Assembly: GCA_000827325.1 (NCBI GenBank)
Contig: KN832873.1
Location: 2,742,245-2,806,244 of the forward strand
DNA length: 64,000 nucleotides
Direction of reading: 5' to 3'
Source of the DNA: Oidiodendron maius Zn
Lineage: Eukaryota; Ascomycota; Leotiomycetes; Myxotrichaceae
Shown here: piece by piece, positions 1-9,918 of the stretch
Numbering within the stretch: the first letter of the stretch is position 1
Layout: every line of letters begins with the position of its first letter
The notes under the pieces: generated by a model
The model's database searches: none
What the model was told of the DNA's origin: nothing
The model's input: only the letters and a program-made list of their open reading frames with translations
Position numbers and translations under genes: made by a program

Positions 1-157
1 TACCTGGGTCCCGTTCTTTAATATCGTTGCTTTCGCTACCGGGACGTACCTCAACTCCGTGACGAAGAAGAAGCGCCTTGCGGCCCTGAGAAAGAGGTAC
101 CAGGAGGAGAGCCGAGGCAGAGACGATTACCCCGGAGCAACCAAGAGAGATTACTAG
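1..157 (+). CDS. C-terminal fragment of an unrecognised, probably membrane-associated protein
   Basis: The reading frame is open from base 2 to a TAG at 155-157 and enters from the left edge, so only the last 51 residues are seen. They begin with an aromatic and aliphatic run (TWVPFFNIVAFATGTYL) that could be the end of a transmembrane segment. A very basic tail follows (TKKKRLAALRKRY) and then a polar end rich in D, R and G. A hydrophobic segment followed by a basic cytosolic tail fits a membrane protein with its C-terminus in the cytosol. I do not recognise the family. The opposite strand is also open here (51-248), but its translation looks like a low-complexity shadow. Confidence 0.5.
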   Translation, partial: TWVPFFNIVAFATGTYLNSVTKKKRLAALRKRYQEESRGRDDYPGATKRDY

Positions 158-704
158 ACATAGAGGGGTCGACAACACGGGGTGACGCAGCGTTGCGTAT
201 CTCCCTCTCCTGGACGAGGTACAAAACTCGGTAATGAAATGGTGGCAAGGAGTGACTGGATTCCTGCAGTGTATTCGAGGCGTGCTAGCTAGTGCATGAG
301 CAACACTATTGCACAGCAGCAGTGGCATTTGCTTTGTAAATTTCCCCTTCTCATTGGTTTCCAGACTTGTCAGATACAAGTTATATAGGCGTTTGTTTGC
401 AACCCCTCTCTGGTGTAACTTTGACTTGTGATTGTTTGCTCCTTGATTACGATCCTGTTGTCTTTTTCATACGACGTCTATGTTTCAATGTCGACGGAAT
501 CAAGTCAGATGCTTGTCAGAAGGCAGTATAGTGGTACCACAATGTGCTATGGCAAATATCCCAACGTTCGAGGTAAGTCAATTTGCTTTGGGAAACTCCG
601 TGTCTGTGTCACCCCCGACAGTCCAGGGCCGAAGTTTTAAATGGTCTGCAAGGACCGACAGACTTCTCTTCTCTTCTCTGAAGATTTTTCTCTTCACAAA
701 AGCC
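158..704. other. Intergenic stretch, no gene seen
   Basis: This holds the 3' flank of the left-edge gene and the promoter or leader of the repeat protein that starts at 705. An in-frame extension upstream of 705 exists back to 480, but its composition (Ser/Val-rich, then Phe/Leu-rich) differs from the protein and I treat it as leader. No RNA gene or repeat is visible. Confidence 0.4.
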
Positions 705-2045
705 ATGCCTCCTTTAGACTGGCCTGGTACCATGGGTTACCATGTTCCGCCATCGCTCATGTCCGACAATCTCGATGAATCCCCATATGGGAGACATCAC
801 TACTCACCAACACCTCTGCGAGAGTTCCTTGGGATGCGTGGGGGCAGTTTCAATCCGGTCAGATACGCACCGCCTCGCGAGTGTACTCCGCGTGGCCGCG
901 GACTTGCAGATGCAGGGGAACTCGCTGTTCGTCTACGTGACCGCGGGCGAGCAGATGACGCCGCTGATGGCCTCGTGCGAGGCCGTGGAAATTTGGATTC
1001 TATTCGGAAACTTGTAGCTGCCCTTCCTACCAGAAACTCCGACATCTTGCGAGACTGTGGCCATGCAGATGACACAGCTGATGACTTCGTGCGACGCTCT
1101 GGAGATCTGGATTATATTCGGAAACGTATGGACGGCCTTTCACCTACATATCCCGATATCTCGCGTGGCCGTGGCCATGTAAATGAGCGTCGTGTGCGTT
1201 TCATACTCCCAGGCGAACATGACGATGACCTACCTCGTGGCATTCTAAAAAACCGAAGACGCGGGCCCGACTTGGCCGCTGGACCACGATATCAGCCTGC
1301 CCGACGTCAACCGGATCCAGACCATGATCATACGTGTAACTCGCATCGTTGCCTGAACACGGCGAACATTAGCCTGGGAGCACGAGTATGGCTTGATCAC
1401 GACTCAGACCATGAGAGGCACAATAATCATAATCACAATCGCCATGGTTGCCAGCACAACAGGAAATGCTGTGGATGTTGCGATTCCAACTCCAAAGACG
1501 ATAAAAAGCACGGGTTCAAGACGAGGGACGTTACGTTGCGCGGGAAGTGCTACCAGATCCGCAAGTCATTCCTGGCGGAGTTCGGCAAGTTTGAGAATGA
1601 GTTTGCTAAGTTCGTCGAGAAGAAGTCTGAGGAGGAGCTTCCTAATGAGGTCATTCAAATGTTGGTTGATTGCATTAATGACGAGCCTGGCGAGTTGAAC
1701 TCGGCCATAAACCTCGTTGGGCTGAACATTCTGGCATCCAATCTTGGGTGCAGGTCCGCCGTGGAGGATTCTTTGCAAGAGCTCAAGAAGATCGAATCGG
1801 ACAGTCTGATCAGGGCAGACGAGTTAACCAAGATATGTGGCACTATAACAATGTCAGGTAAGGTAGATGACAGACTGCAAGCCTGGCTCAAGAGGTTCAT
1901 TTGTAAGCACGACGCCTGGCACCTGTTGCAGAATTCGCAGAAGTTCCGATTGTTGGTCACCAGACATCCCGAAGTGAAGACCAGATTGGAGACAATAATG
2001 GGCTGGAGGGACAATGAGGACGAGTTCGGCTTCATGATTATGTGA
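705..2045 (+). CDS. Orphan protein with tandem charged repeats and a His/Cys-rich cluster
   Basis: I do not recognise the family. From ATG 705 the product is 446 aa. Residues about 55-135 hold two imperfect tandem copies of a unit of roughly 38-40 residues, built as LRDxGxADDxADxxVRxxGxLDxIRK. Around residues 210-260 lies a stretch dense in His, Asn and Asp followed by a Cys-rich patch (KCCGCCDSN), which could bind metal. The C-terminal third is different: an acidic and basic helical region with no low complexity, possibly a small folded domain. The open frame extends upstream to 480, but the segment before 705 looks like leader sequence. No intron is needed. The length of the frame and its internal repeats argue that it is real. 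Confidence 0.6.
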   Translation: MPPLDWPGTMGYHVPPSLMSDNLDESPYGRHHYSPTPLREFLGMRGGSFNPVRYAPPRECTPRGRGLADAGELAVRLRDRGRADDAADGLVRGRGNLDSIRKLVAALPTRNSDILRDCGHADDTADDFVRRSGDLDYIRKRMDGLSPTYPDISRGRGHVNERRVRFILPGEHDDDLPRGILKNRRRGPDLAAGPRYQPARRQPDPDHDHTCNSHRCLNTANISLGARVWLDHDSDHERHNNHNHNRHGCQHNRKCCGCCDSNSKDDKKHGFKTRDVTLRGKCYQIRKSFLAEFGKFENEFAKFVEKKSEEELPNEVIQMLVDCINDEPGELNSAINLVGLNILASNLGCRSAVEDSLQELKKIESDSLIRADELTKICGTITMSGKVDDRLQAWLKRFICKHDAWHLLQNSQKFRLLVTRHPEVKTRLETIMGWRDNEDEFGFMIM

Positions 2046-2338
2046 TATGCAGTTTAACGGATGGGCTTGCTCTCTCTCATATTCTGGTCACATGAAATAC
2101 CTTAGACGTTCTCTTTATTTATTTATTCATTTAATATTGCGTTCAACAAGTCAGTTCAAAGCTGCAGTAGTACACGTCCATCATATTCATTCATTTAATT
2201 AGACCCTTTCATTCCGATGTCAAATATGGTATTGACGAGGCAGGTTCCTCACCAGGGCTTACCCAAGTCCATTACTATATACAGCTTTATCAACTGGAGA
2301 CCAATATAATTTTTGGGAAATTAGAGTCGTCGTACGCC

Positions 2339-3244
2339 CTAACTCGTATTCTTCAACAGAACTCTCATCCCCGCAACGCCCGCTACACTCCCCAACAATC
2401 CGATCCAGAACTCAGATACCAGACCATGTTCCAAGCTCCAATGAACTGTCAACGGCGCCCAGGCCAAGTTCGTCACCATATCCCTCCTCCACTTCGCCAA
2501 CCACTCCGTCTGGTCTCTGTCCGTAATGACATCTCCCTTGGGCCCATCTGTCCTTTTCTGCTCTGCTGTGCCCCTATTCGCTCTCAGCACCGTCTCCCGG
2601 TACAGTCGCACGAAGCTCAGCGCAACGTGCGTCATCCAGAATCGCGAGCTATACCGCCATGCCCGGCCTTGCATCTCGGGGCTCCAGCCCAGGACGCCCT
2701 TGGACGAGAGATACGCACCGTTCTCGAAATACTGGAAGAAGGTATTCGACAGCACCTGTGCGTATGCGATCTGCCGTAGCACCACGTCCTCAGGTGGGTT
2801 CAGGAGGGTGCTTTTGCCCCATTTGTAGATCCCTATCAGACCCCATAGGCGCGTGAAGGTGCGAAAGTCTGAGATTAGGCTTGAGAGGGCCTTCAGGCGC
2901 TTCGCAGCAATGAGGAGGTGCGAGGGCGGGATGTTCGAGGTGTCGATGATCACGGCGGTATTGGGGGGCAGCGAGATGGCCTTCTCGACGAATTCCCGCG
3001 CAGCCTGGTGAAGCCTGTGGAGGGAGATGGAGGATAGGACGGCGGCAGACAGGCGCGTGGTGTAGCAGACGGTCATAAGGAGGGTGTCAGTGCCCCCGGG
3101 GGTCGAGAGGATCCTCGACAATTGCTCGATCGTGCGGTCTGCTTTGTGGAAGTAGAGAGGGAGCCAGCTCCGAAGGTTCTGTACTGAAGGAACGTGAGAA
3201 GCCGCAGCGCCCTCTGGCACCGCTGCTTCGTTTGCTTTGGACAT
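2339..3244 (-). CDS. pex11C: Pex11C-like peroxisome membrane biogenesis protein
   Basis: This 301-aa single-exon protein resembles the fungal Pex11 family that shapes and divides peroxisomes at the organelle membrane. After a short polar N-terminus, residues about 20-60 carry the typical opening with ADRTIEQLSRIL and a following helix; a repeated 'Y..RLSAAVL' type helix and the region FTRLWGLIGIYKWGK near the middle resemble the amphipathic helices that remodel membrane in this family. The C-terminus ends with a hydrophobic, Gly-rich segment (WIGLLGSVAGVAGMRVLL), fitting membrane insertion. I chose ATG 3244 because it starts a Pex11-like N-terminus; an in-frame ATG at 3343 adds 33 residues of hydrophobic sequence that I judge to be leader. 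The gene is convergent with the repeat protein at 705-2045. Confidence 0.65.
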   Translation of the reverse strand: MSKANEAAVPEGAAASHVPSVQNLRSWLPLYFHKADRTIEQLSRILSTPGGTDTLLMTVCYTTRLSAAVLSSISLHRLHQAAREFVEKAISLPPNTAVIIDTSNIPPSHLLIAAKRLKALSSLISDFRTFTRLWGLIGIYKWGKSTLLNPPEDVVLRQIAYAQVLSNTFFQYFENGAYLSSKGVLGWSPEMQGRAWRYSSRFWMTHVALSFVRLYRETVLRANRGTAEQKRTDGPKGDVITDRDQTEWLAKWRRDMVTNLAWAPLTVHWSLEHGLVSEFWIGLLGSVAGVAGMRVLLKNTS

Positions 3245-3801
3245 GTTTATAGAAGAGGAGATGCGGGCGCTCAAATGGCTCAGAAGAATGTATCTTGAGA
3301 ACTGGAGAGAAAATAGTATGGCTGGCGCATCGCAGGTATCCAAAATATTGTACCGGCCACGTACCTAGGCAACGTGGGAGAAGGAGACGCGATTAGTGAG
3401 GGAGCCGAGGTTGGACGTGATGAGGTCTGTGCCGGTGCCGAGATCTGATATCTGCAATCCAAGAGTCTTGACATCGAACCGAGAGACACATATATTTATC
3501 TGATAAATTCTTGGAAGTTCAAGGCAAATATTTTATATTACTGCTTCGCTATCCAATCCATCATTACGCTTAGTCTATGTCACGCAGGCCATGGGCAATC
3601 CTCTCTACATCGTCTAGACTGGACTATCAAGTCAGAAAGACTGATAGAGCGTCGAGCTCAGAATAATGTTTAAATCCATTGCATATGCCCATAGATTCGT
3701 CCGCAGGGATTAGACATTTCACCTATAAAGAGAGCTCAATGACCACCTGTACAAGTGCGTGAGCCTCATCTGCCGTCTAAAATCCGCCAGAAATCTAAGC
3801 T
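3245..3801. other. Intergenic stretch between two minus-strand genes
   Basis: This contains the promoter of the Pex11C-like gene and the 3' flank of the next minus-strand reading frame. It is AT-rich around 3490-3560 and I see no gene or repeat. Confidence 0.4.
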
Positions 3802-4335
3802 CTAAGAATCGCTGGCAGTCGGCTGCATCGGGCGCAGCGCCAGATTCGGCCTCAAGACCAATCTATAGAACATGGAATCCACCGGACATTTGAAATCCCA
3901 CTTGCAGGCTCTCAACTTAAAAGATTCCCCGTTTACGAACCATTGAGCCAGAGTAGCCTCCTCCCAATCGTCCTCAAGATTTGACGGGCAAGCGAAGTAC
4001 CGATGAGAGATAACAGGACCGAAGTCGTGCCGAGTGATGAGATGAAGGACATACGGCGTATCCGGTGTTATTGGGTTATCCTCCAGAGCTTCAGGAGTGA
4101 GCACCTGTTGGGGTATTGCTGATGGTGAGAACGAAGCAGCGTCTGAGACTGTTGGCCTGGAATCAACTTCGCGAATGAGCTTCATTAAAGCCCAAGCCCG
4201 TCGTCGTCGTTCGGAGAAAGCTAGAAATGACCGATACAACGCAGAGTGGTATTCTCTATATGGGTCCTTGTAAAGCTTACTCTCTTGTCTTATCTGAGCA
4301 TGCTCGCAGCAAAATATTTGCTGAGGGTCCACCAT
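3802..4335 (-). CDS. Hypothetical protein, 177 aa
   Basis: No family is recognised. The product is charged at its N-terminus, with many Tyr and Arg residues in the first 60 (HSALYRSFLAFSERRRR), then a proline-rich middle, then a mixed C-terminal half. A second minus-strand frame overlaps its start (4290-4511, 73 aa) in another phase; the two may be exons of one gene, but I found no convincing junction. Upstream of ATG 4335 the frame closes within seven codons. The reading frame could also be chance, so confidence is low. Confidence 0.35.
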   Translation of the reverse strand: MVDPQQIFCCEHAQIRQESKLYKDPYREYHSALYRSFLAFSERRRRAWALMKLIREVDSRPTVSDAASFSPSAIPQQVLTPEALEDNPITPDTPYVLHLITRHDFGPVISHRYFACPSNLEDDWEEATLAQWFVNGESFKLRACKWDFKCPVDSMFYRLVLRPNLALRPMQPTASDS

Positions 4336-4835
4336 GGTTGAATGCGCGTCGTAAAGTTATGGTGACGATAGAAGTATGCTCCAGGCTGCGTAGTAACGAA
4401 TCTCAAATATGTGCTATGCCAGATCTCTTGGCGGACATTTGGATTTATGGCCTCTTCTGCTTCTATTCGTTCATTTGAACTATCGCCATGAATCACTTCT
4501 TGCGAGAGCATGAATCAAGAGTGTTGGAGGGGTGAATCAGGCCGAGGAGGGCAACAGTAATATCCTATCACTGGCACAAAGCTTGGGCTGGAAATAATTT
4601 CTAGGCTTCGCCCAACAGATATGATTCCACTTCGCATCGCTCGGGCCCTTTATTATAAGGTATCGGAAGGGAACTAACTGTTTGAATAAATGCGAAGAAA
4701 CGTAGAGCCCTGCTTAGAAGAACATCTTGAAAGGCATCTTCGTAGATCTTAAGTCAAGACAGTATGTGTTCAAAACCATGTCGTGGCTTTCGAAAGATCT
4801 CATTGCGTTTTGGAGATCATGATGGTCATTAGCGC
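4336..4835. other. Intergenic stretch, possible upstream exon only
   Basis: Apart from the weak minus-strand frame at 4290-4511, I see no gene. The right part is the 3' flank of the Med2-like gene. Confidence 0.3.
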
Positions 4836-5878
4836 CTAGTCATTGAAGGCGAAAAACGCACTGTCATAGCTGTCGTGTTGCATGTCGCCCTCCTCGGCTA
4901 TATTCCCGTCCTCGTCGCCAGCAAACATTTCATCAAACGAGCTCTCGTCTGCTGGCTTGAAATAATCCATATTCATCATGTCCTCGCTGGCAGTTTTAGC
5001 TGCCATTTCAAGGAAGTCATCTTTTTTGTTTTCGAGGTTGGCATTTGAGATTTCAGCGTTGCTGGTGGTGTTAATCTCCGGCATGCTGAAATCATCATTT
5101 CCAAAGGTGGACAGAAAGTCAGTAGCTTCAGGCTGCGAGATTTCTCCGGCATTTGAAGTGTATTGAGAGAAGTCCATGTCATCGAAAGTCAAGTTCAGAT
5201 CATCATGATTATTGTTTTCGCCAGATACGGCGAGCAGAGAATCAACGGAGGCGTCCACCATATCGGCTACACTTGGATCAACAGTTGCATTGTCTGCCTT
5301 TTTGTCTGCATCAACAGCCTCAGTTTTTAAGTTAATCTCGATAGAACTTGGTGGCGATGGCCCTTGGGTCTCCTTTGGAACGTGCTGGTCTTTTGCAGCA
5401 GTATCCTTGGCGGTATCCTGCCCCTTGACGCCGAGCGCATCACCTGCCATAAGGCTGGCAACATCCTCTAGCTTTGTTTGAGTGACGGGTTGATCATTTT
5501 CGGCCATCATGATTTCGGGGGTAAATATCACATCTGCTTCAGGCTCGAGCTTTACTGGCTCTTCGACAACTTCTGCGGGTGGGTTTTCCAAAGCAATTCG
5601 CTTGGCTCGTGCCTCTTCCAGATCGCGAAGCAGCACTGCCTTTGTGCGAACCTAGAAACGCTGATTAGCTTGACAGCATTCAAACTCATGCAATAGAAAT
5701 CCCTCACAATATCAGCCTCAATATCATCTAGCGCCTGGTGGAAGGTCTCGATAGCACGGGGGATCGCAGAACGGAGTCTGGCGTTTGCGTTCGCTACCAG
5801 AGTCTTTGGCGCCACTTTATCTGGGATGCGAAGAGAGTTGCCGATCTCGATAAACTTGGACGCATTAGCCAGAGCCAT
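4836..5878 (-). CDS. Mediator tail subunit Med2-like protein
   Basis: Two exons (5878-5708 and 5651-4836) joined across a 56-nt GT-AG intron give 328 aa. The N-terminal 90 residues resemble the Med2 N-terminal domain: a helical block ending in ETFHQALDDIEADIV followed by a charged helix (LLRDLEEARAKRIALEN), comparable to the 'FHGILDDLE' helix and charged run of yeast Med2. The remaining 240 residues are acidic, low in hydrophobics and rich in D, E, N and S, ending in an acidic tail with aromatic residues (DSYDSAFFAFND) as in activator-binding regions. Mediator Med2 sits in the tail module and receives signals from DNA-bound activators. Further sequence upstream (ATG 5969) may belong to the gene but would require a 28-nt intron. 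The assignment rests on the N-terminal pattern only. Confidence 0.5.
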
Positions 5879-5969
5879 CTGAGAAGCACAGGGGATGGAG
5901 GCTCACAATGCCATCCAGTGTGCTCTGCAGCACATCTAACGGCGCTCCGGAGCGCACTGGGTGGGCCAT

Positions 5970-7213
5970 AACGCTCTACTCCGAACAGAAGCTCCGTCGT
6001 TCCACCAGATTACTGAAGAAGCTGCATAGGGCTGATTCCGATGCACGAGTGGAAGGGCAGGCTGAGGGAGGAGGTTGCGGCCTTGATGTGGGCGGGAGAA
6101 TCCTCAAGGTCCCATCAGTGTTGATCACGGCCGCCAGACAGCATTCTGGGGCCACAATCACACGCTAACCCCGACATGGATCCCGTGTTGAGGCCCTGTT
6201 GCCTGAGGCAGTCAAGGGTCCCAATGAGGAGAGACGCTGCTCTGAGATCAAAAAGATAGGATCAGATAAAACACGCGAAGCAGGGGAATCAGTTCTCTTT
6301 GTGTATAGCACACCCCGTATATCCACCAGTGCTCTGAAACCCCAAACCTCCTCTCGAATTCGAAGGCGCCACTCCTTTGTCTCCCTGAGCCACCATTCAG
6401 TCCTGTCCTGTCCTGTCCCTAGCTCCCTGGAGCGGCTACGCGAGCGCGCGCCCCCTTCACAACCGCCATCTTTCTTCTCCCTCCACCTCCTGGCACCGTT
6501 CATCCTCCCCCTCCAGCTGCGACCGCTTTCCTCCCTCCTTCTGTCCCTCTCCCCCTTCCCCCCTTTTTCTCGTCCATCATCGATCGGCGTCTGGAATCCT
6601 GAGTGGTCTTCTTATCCTCTCTTCCTCTCGTCTTTTTCGTGGTTTCTTTCTTCCCCTTCCCATTCAATCCTCTCCTCGTCTCCTCACTCGTCCTCACTCG
6701 TCCTCGTCCACCTCCTCGTCGTCCTCCTCCTCTTCGCCCACTTTGCTTTCTCCCGTCTGCTGGCGCTGTGGCAGATCCTTCCGCAAGCTCTGATCAGCCT
6801 GCAATCGGCCTGCATTCTGTCTGCGCCTGCCGCTGCTCTTGCTTGCGACAGCCAGATCTATCTGTCTGCTCCTCTTTGCCTTATCGCTTCTGTTCCTGTC
6901 CAAGCGATTTTCTCACTTCTCGACCTGCACCTTTCCTCGAGCCGTTTCGCAATCGTCGCGCCGATTCTTTTCGCATCTTCCAGTCTGCTTCTTGCATCTG
7001 CTGCGAGTCTCTCCATAACTGCCCAAGCCGCGCAAACGCTTGGGACCCAGTCTCTGATCTCCCGCCTGTGTGATCTCGAGATTTTCGACCTACGTCTGTA
7101 TCACCAGTAGGTCGGCGGACTCTGCTCCTTGTTCGACTCTATTTCTATCTGTTGCGCCTTTGCTTTGCTCTCTCCTCAGATCGAGTTCCCCCCTATTGTC
7201 ACGCATCCTCAAC
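5970..7213. promoter_or_regulatory. Intergenic region with long CT-rich leader of pub1
   Basis: This divergent region separates the Med2-like gene from pub1. From about 6370 to 7200 the plus strand is strongly pyrimidine-rich, densest at 6470-6730. CT-rich tracts just upstream of start codons are usual in highly expressed filamentous fungal genes and are commonly where transcription starts. The open frames in this stretch (for example 6199-7110) translate to Ser/Leu/Pro-rich low-complexity sequence that follows directly from the CT bias, so I do not call them genes. Confidence 0.5.
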
Positions 7214-9000
7214 ATGTCTGAAGGCGGCCCGCCCCCACCAACGAGCACCCAGCTGCCGCCACCTCCCCAGACCACCGCGGGCGCGCCTGGCTACGAAAAT
7301 GGCCATAATGCAAGCAATCCCGCCCACCTGCCTCCCCCGCCTCTCGCGCCGGTCATCATTCCCCAGAACACGAACCCAATCCCAACAGCCATCACATCGC
7401 CTATGGGGGAGAATGGGGCAACGATGTCTCCTGATAGTGCTGGCGGATTTGTGCGTCGAGCAGCCCCCGAACCGAATAAGCGTGCGCTGTATGTGGGCGG
7501 TCTTGACCCGAGGGTTACGGAGGAAATACTGCGTCAAATTTTTGAGACGACAGGTCATGTCCAAAATGTCAAAATCATTCCCGACAAGAATGTAGGTGCC
7601 GTCAGTATTAATTTTCCATCCCCTTTATCTTCTTCCCCCCCACCGCCCCTCCCCTCCTGAGTGGCTGAATCACCATCCCATGGGAGATTGTGAGAGTTCT
7701 GCTCCGCTTCATATCAAGACTGGCATGTAGGACATGATTTACTAATCGCGTGTTAGCTCCAGTCCAAGGGATTTAACTACGGTTTCGTTGAATACGATGA
7801 TCCGGGAGCAGCAGAAAGAGCCATGCAGACCTTGAACGGTAGACGGGTTCACCAAGCGGTATGTAGCAATGTCCCAGGCGATCCTCTCTGATTGTAATAT
7901 TGCAGGAAATCCGTGTCAACTGGGCATATCAGTCCAATACCACGAACAAGGAAGATACTTCCAATCATTTCCACATTTTCGTTGGCGATCTGTCAAACGA
8001 AGTCAATGACGAGGTTCTCCTTCAAGCTTTCTCAGCATTCGGCTCAGTCTCCGAGGCGAGAGTGATGTGGGATATGAAGACCGGGCGTTCTAGAGGATAC
8101 GGCTTTGTTGCTTTCCGTGAACGCCAAGATGCAGAGAAGGCGCTGAGCTCAATGGATGGCGAGTGGCTAGGATCTCGTGCAATTCGTTGCAACTGGGCAA
8201 ATCAAAAGGGCCAACCATCAATTTCTCAGCAGCAAGCTATGTCTGCAATGGGCATGACCCCAACCACTCCCTTCGGTCACCACCATTTCCCAACCCACGG
8301 GGTCCAGAGCTATGACATGATTGTCACACAAACTCCTGCATGGCAGACGACCTGCTATGTCGGCAATTTGACGCCCTACACCACTCAGAATGACCTCATC
8401 CCACTTTTCCAGAACTTCGGCTACGTGGTTGAGACTCGCTTCCAGGCTGACCGAGGATTTGCGTTTGTGAAAATGGACACCCATGAGAATGCTGCAATGG
8501 CAATCTGTCAGCTGAGCGGCTACAACGTCAATGGCCGACCCCTTAAATGCAGCGTACGTTCATCCTGCTACTTTTTTTTTATCTTTAGGCCGTGCTAACC
8601 TATTTCGCTTCAGTGGGGTAAAGACAAGGCCCCCGCCATTCCTGGCTTTGATGGCTCACAACAAGCCTACAGTCCCCAGGCCGGCCCAACACCGGGAGGG
8701 TATCCGGGCACGCCATCCGCTTATTTCCCGCAATATGGTGGTATGCCTCAACAACAAGGACCTCAATCAGCCGGACCTATGGCTAACCAGCAGTCTCCAG
8801 GCCAGTTCCCTGGCCAACAGGGCGCTTATGGTGGCGCTCCAGCCCAGTCACCGGCCCAGTACCAGAACCCTCAAATGGGCTATGGGGGGCCTGCCAGTGC
8901 TGGTGGGTACGGCCGTGGCGCTCAGCAGACGCCCAACGCTCAGTGGAGTGCTCCCGCGGCCCAAAACTTCGGGAACGGATTTGGTGGCTACCAGGGATAA
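7214..9000 (+). CDS. pub1: Pub1/TIA-1-type RNA-binding protein with three RRMs
   Basis: Four exons (7214-7591, 7757-7858, 7906-8553, 8614-9000) give 504 aa. The first intron has a clear TACTAAT branch site at 7740. RRM1 starts with RALYVGGLDPRV (RNP2) and continues across the first two introns to YGFVEYDD (RNP1). RRM2 has FHIFVGDLSNEV and GYGFVAFR. RRM3 has TCYVGNLTPYT and RGFAFVKM. The N-terminus is Pro-rich. The C-terminal 130 residues are Gln-, Gly-, Pro- and Tyr-rich, a prion-like tail. This order matches yeast Pub1 and animal TIA-1, which bind U-rich mRNA, stabilise transcripts and enter stress granules. It lies beside Pif1 and Edc3, another P-body factor. Confidence 0.92.
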
Positions 9001-9918
9001 TAGGCAAATGATGCCAAGTCTCAGTCAGGTTTCAATACCTATAACTGCATGTCCGCTGCGAGATTTTTAAAGGACGTTGTATCCAGGCGCATTTCTTAGC
9101 TTCTGTATCTCTTTCTCACCCGCACCTGGTGTCGGCTAGGCCGCGCAGCAGGGACAGCTGCATAGGGCTCTTCATTTTCAAGATACTCTCTTTTGATTGG
9201 CAATTTGTGTTCTCTAGTGTTGGATAGGTGATTTCACGTCGACAAAAAAGTTGTTTTCTTAGGTTATCGTCGACTTTGGATTTCTTCCGGCATTGCTTAT
9301 GGCCTTCTCTCCTTCGCCTCTTGTCCTGATGAGACCACGAATCTACTATAGCGACATACCCCAGTTCATACAGTGCCGTGTCTACTTCGCTGTCATCATT
9401 TGTCGTTATCGACCTAGCGGCTAGTTACATGAGATGTAGTCTGAAAGACGTTAATGACAAGAAGCCTGGTAGATGATTCCTAGCTGATTGGGCCACCGTC
9501 GCCCAGCCGCAATGCTGTTCCCTAGTGCACGCGACACCCTGTAGGTGTCTTGATAGTAGTCTGTAATGTGGTATGTATGAGTATGCCCGGAAGATCGCTG
9601 TGAAATTTCAGTTTTGTATAATTTATCTACTAACTGAGATGTATCTTTAACTGGCATGTACCAGATGGCCCAGAAGGGATGCCAATATCAACGCCTTTAA
9701 AAAGGCAATCCGAATGGGGCCTGTGCTCTATCACGTGATAGGCTGTAACAGGTATGGTTAGGGTCCAGATGGGCTAGCGCGTTTAAGTCGCGACTTCAAG
9801 CTCCTGACGCGAGAACACCCGTGTACAAAGTTGTCGTACAGGAGACTTCCAAAATATCCCCTCCAATGCTTGGCCTTGTTTGAGGACTCAACAATCTCCA
9901 AGCGACCCCTTCGATTGT
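9001..9918. other. Intergenic: pub1 3' region and pif1 promoter
   Basis: This contains the pub1 3' untranslated region and the pif1 promoter. Open frames here are short and without family features. I see no RNA gene. Confidence 0.4.

Noticed and set aside
6199-7110. 303-aa open frame on the plus strand
   Set aside because: Its Ser/Leu/Pro-rich translation is what the CT-rich pub1 leader would give in any frame, and no family feature is present.
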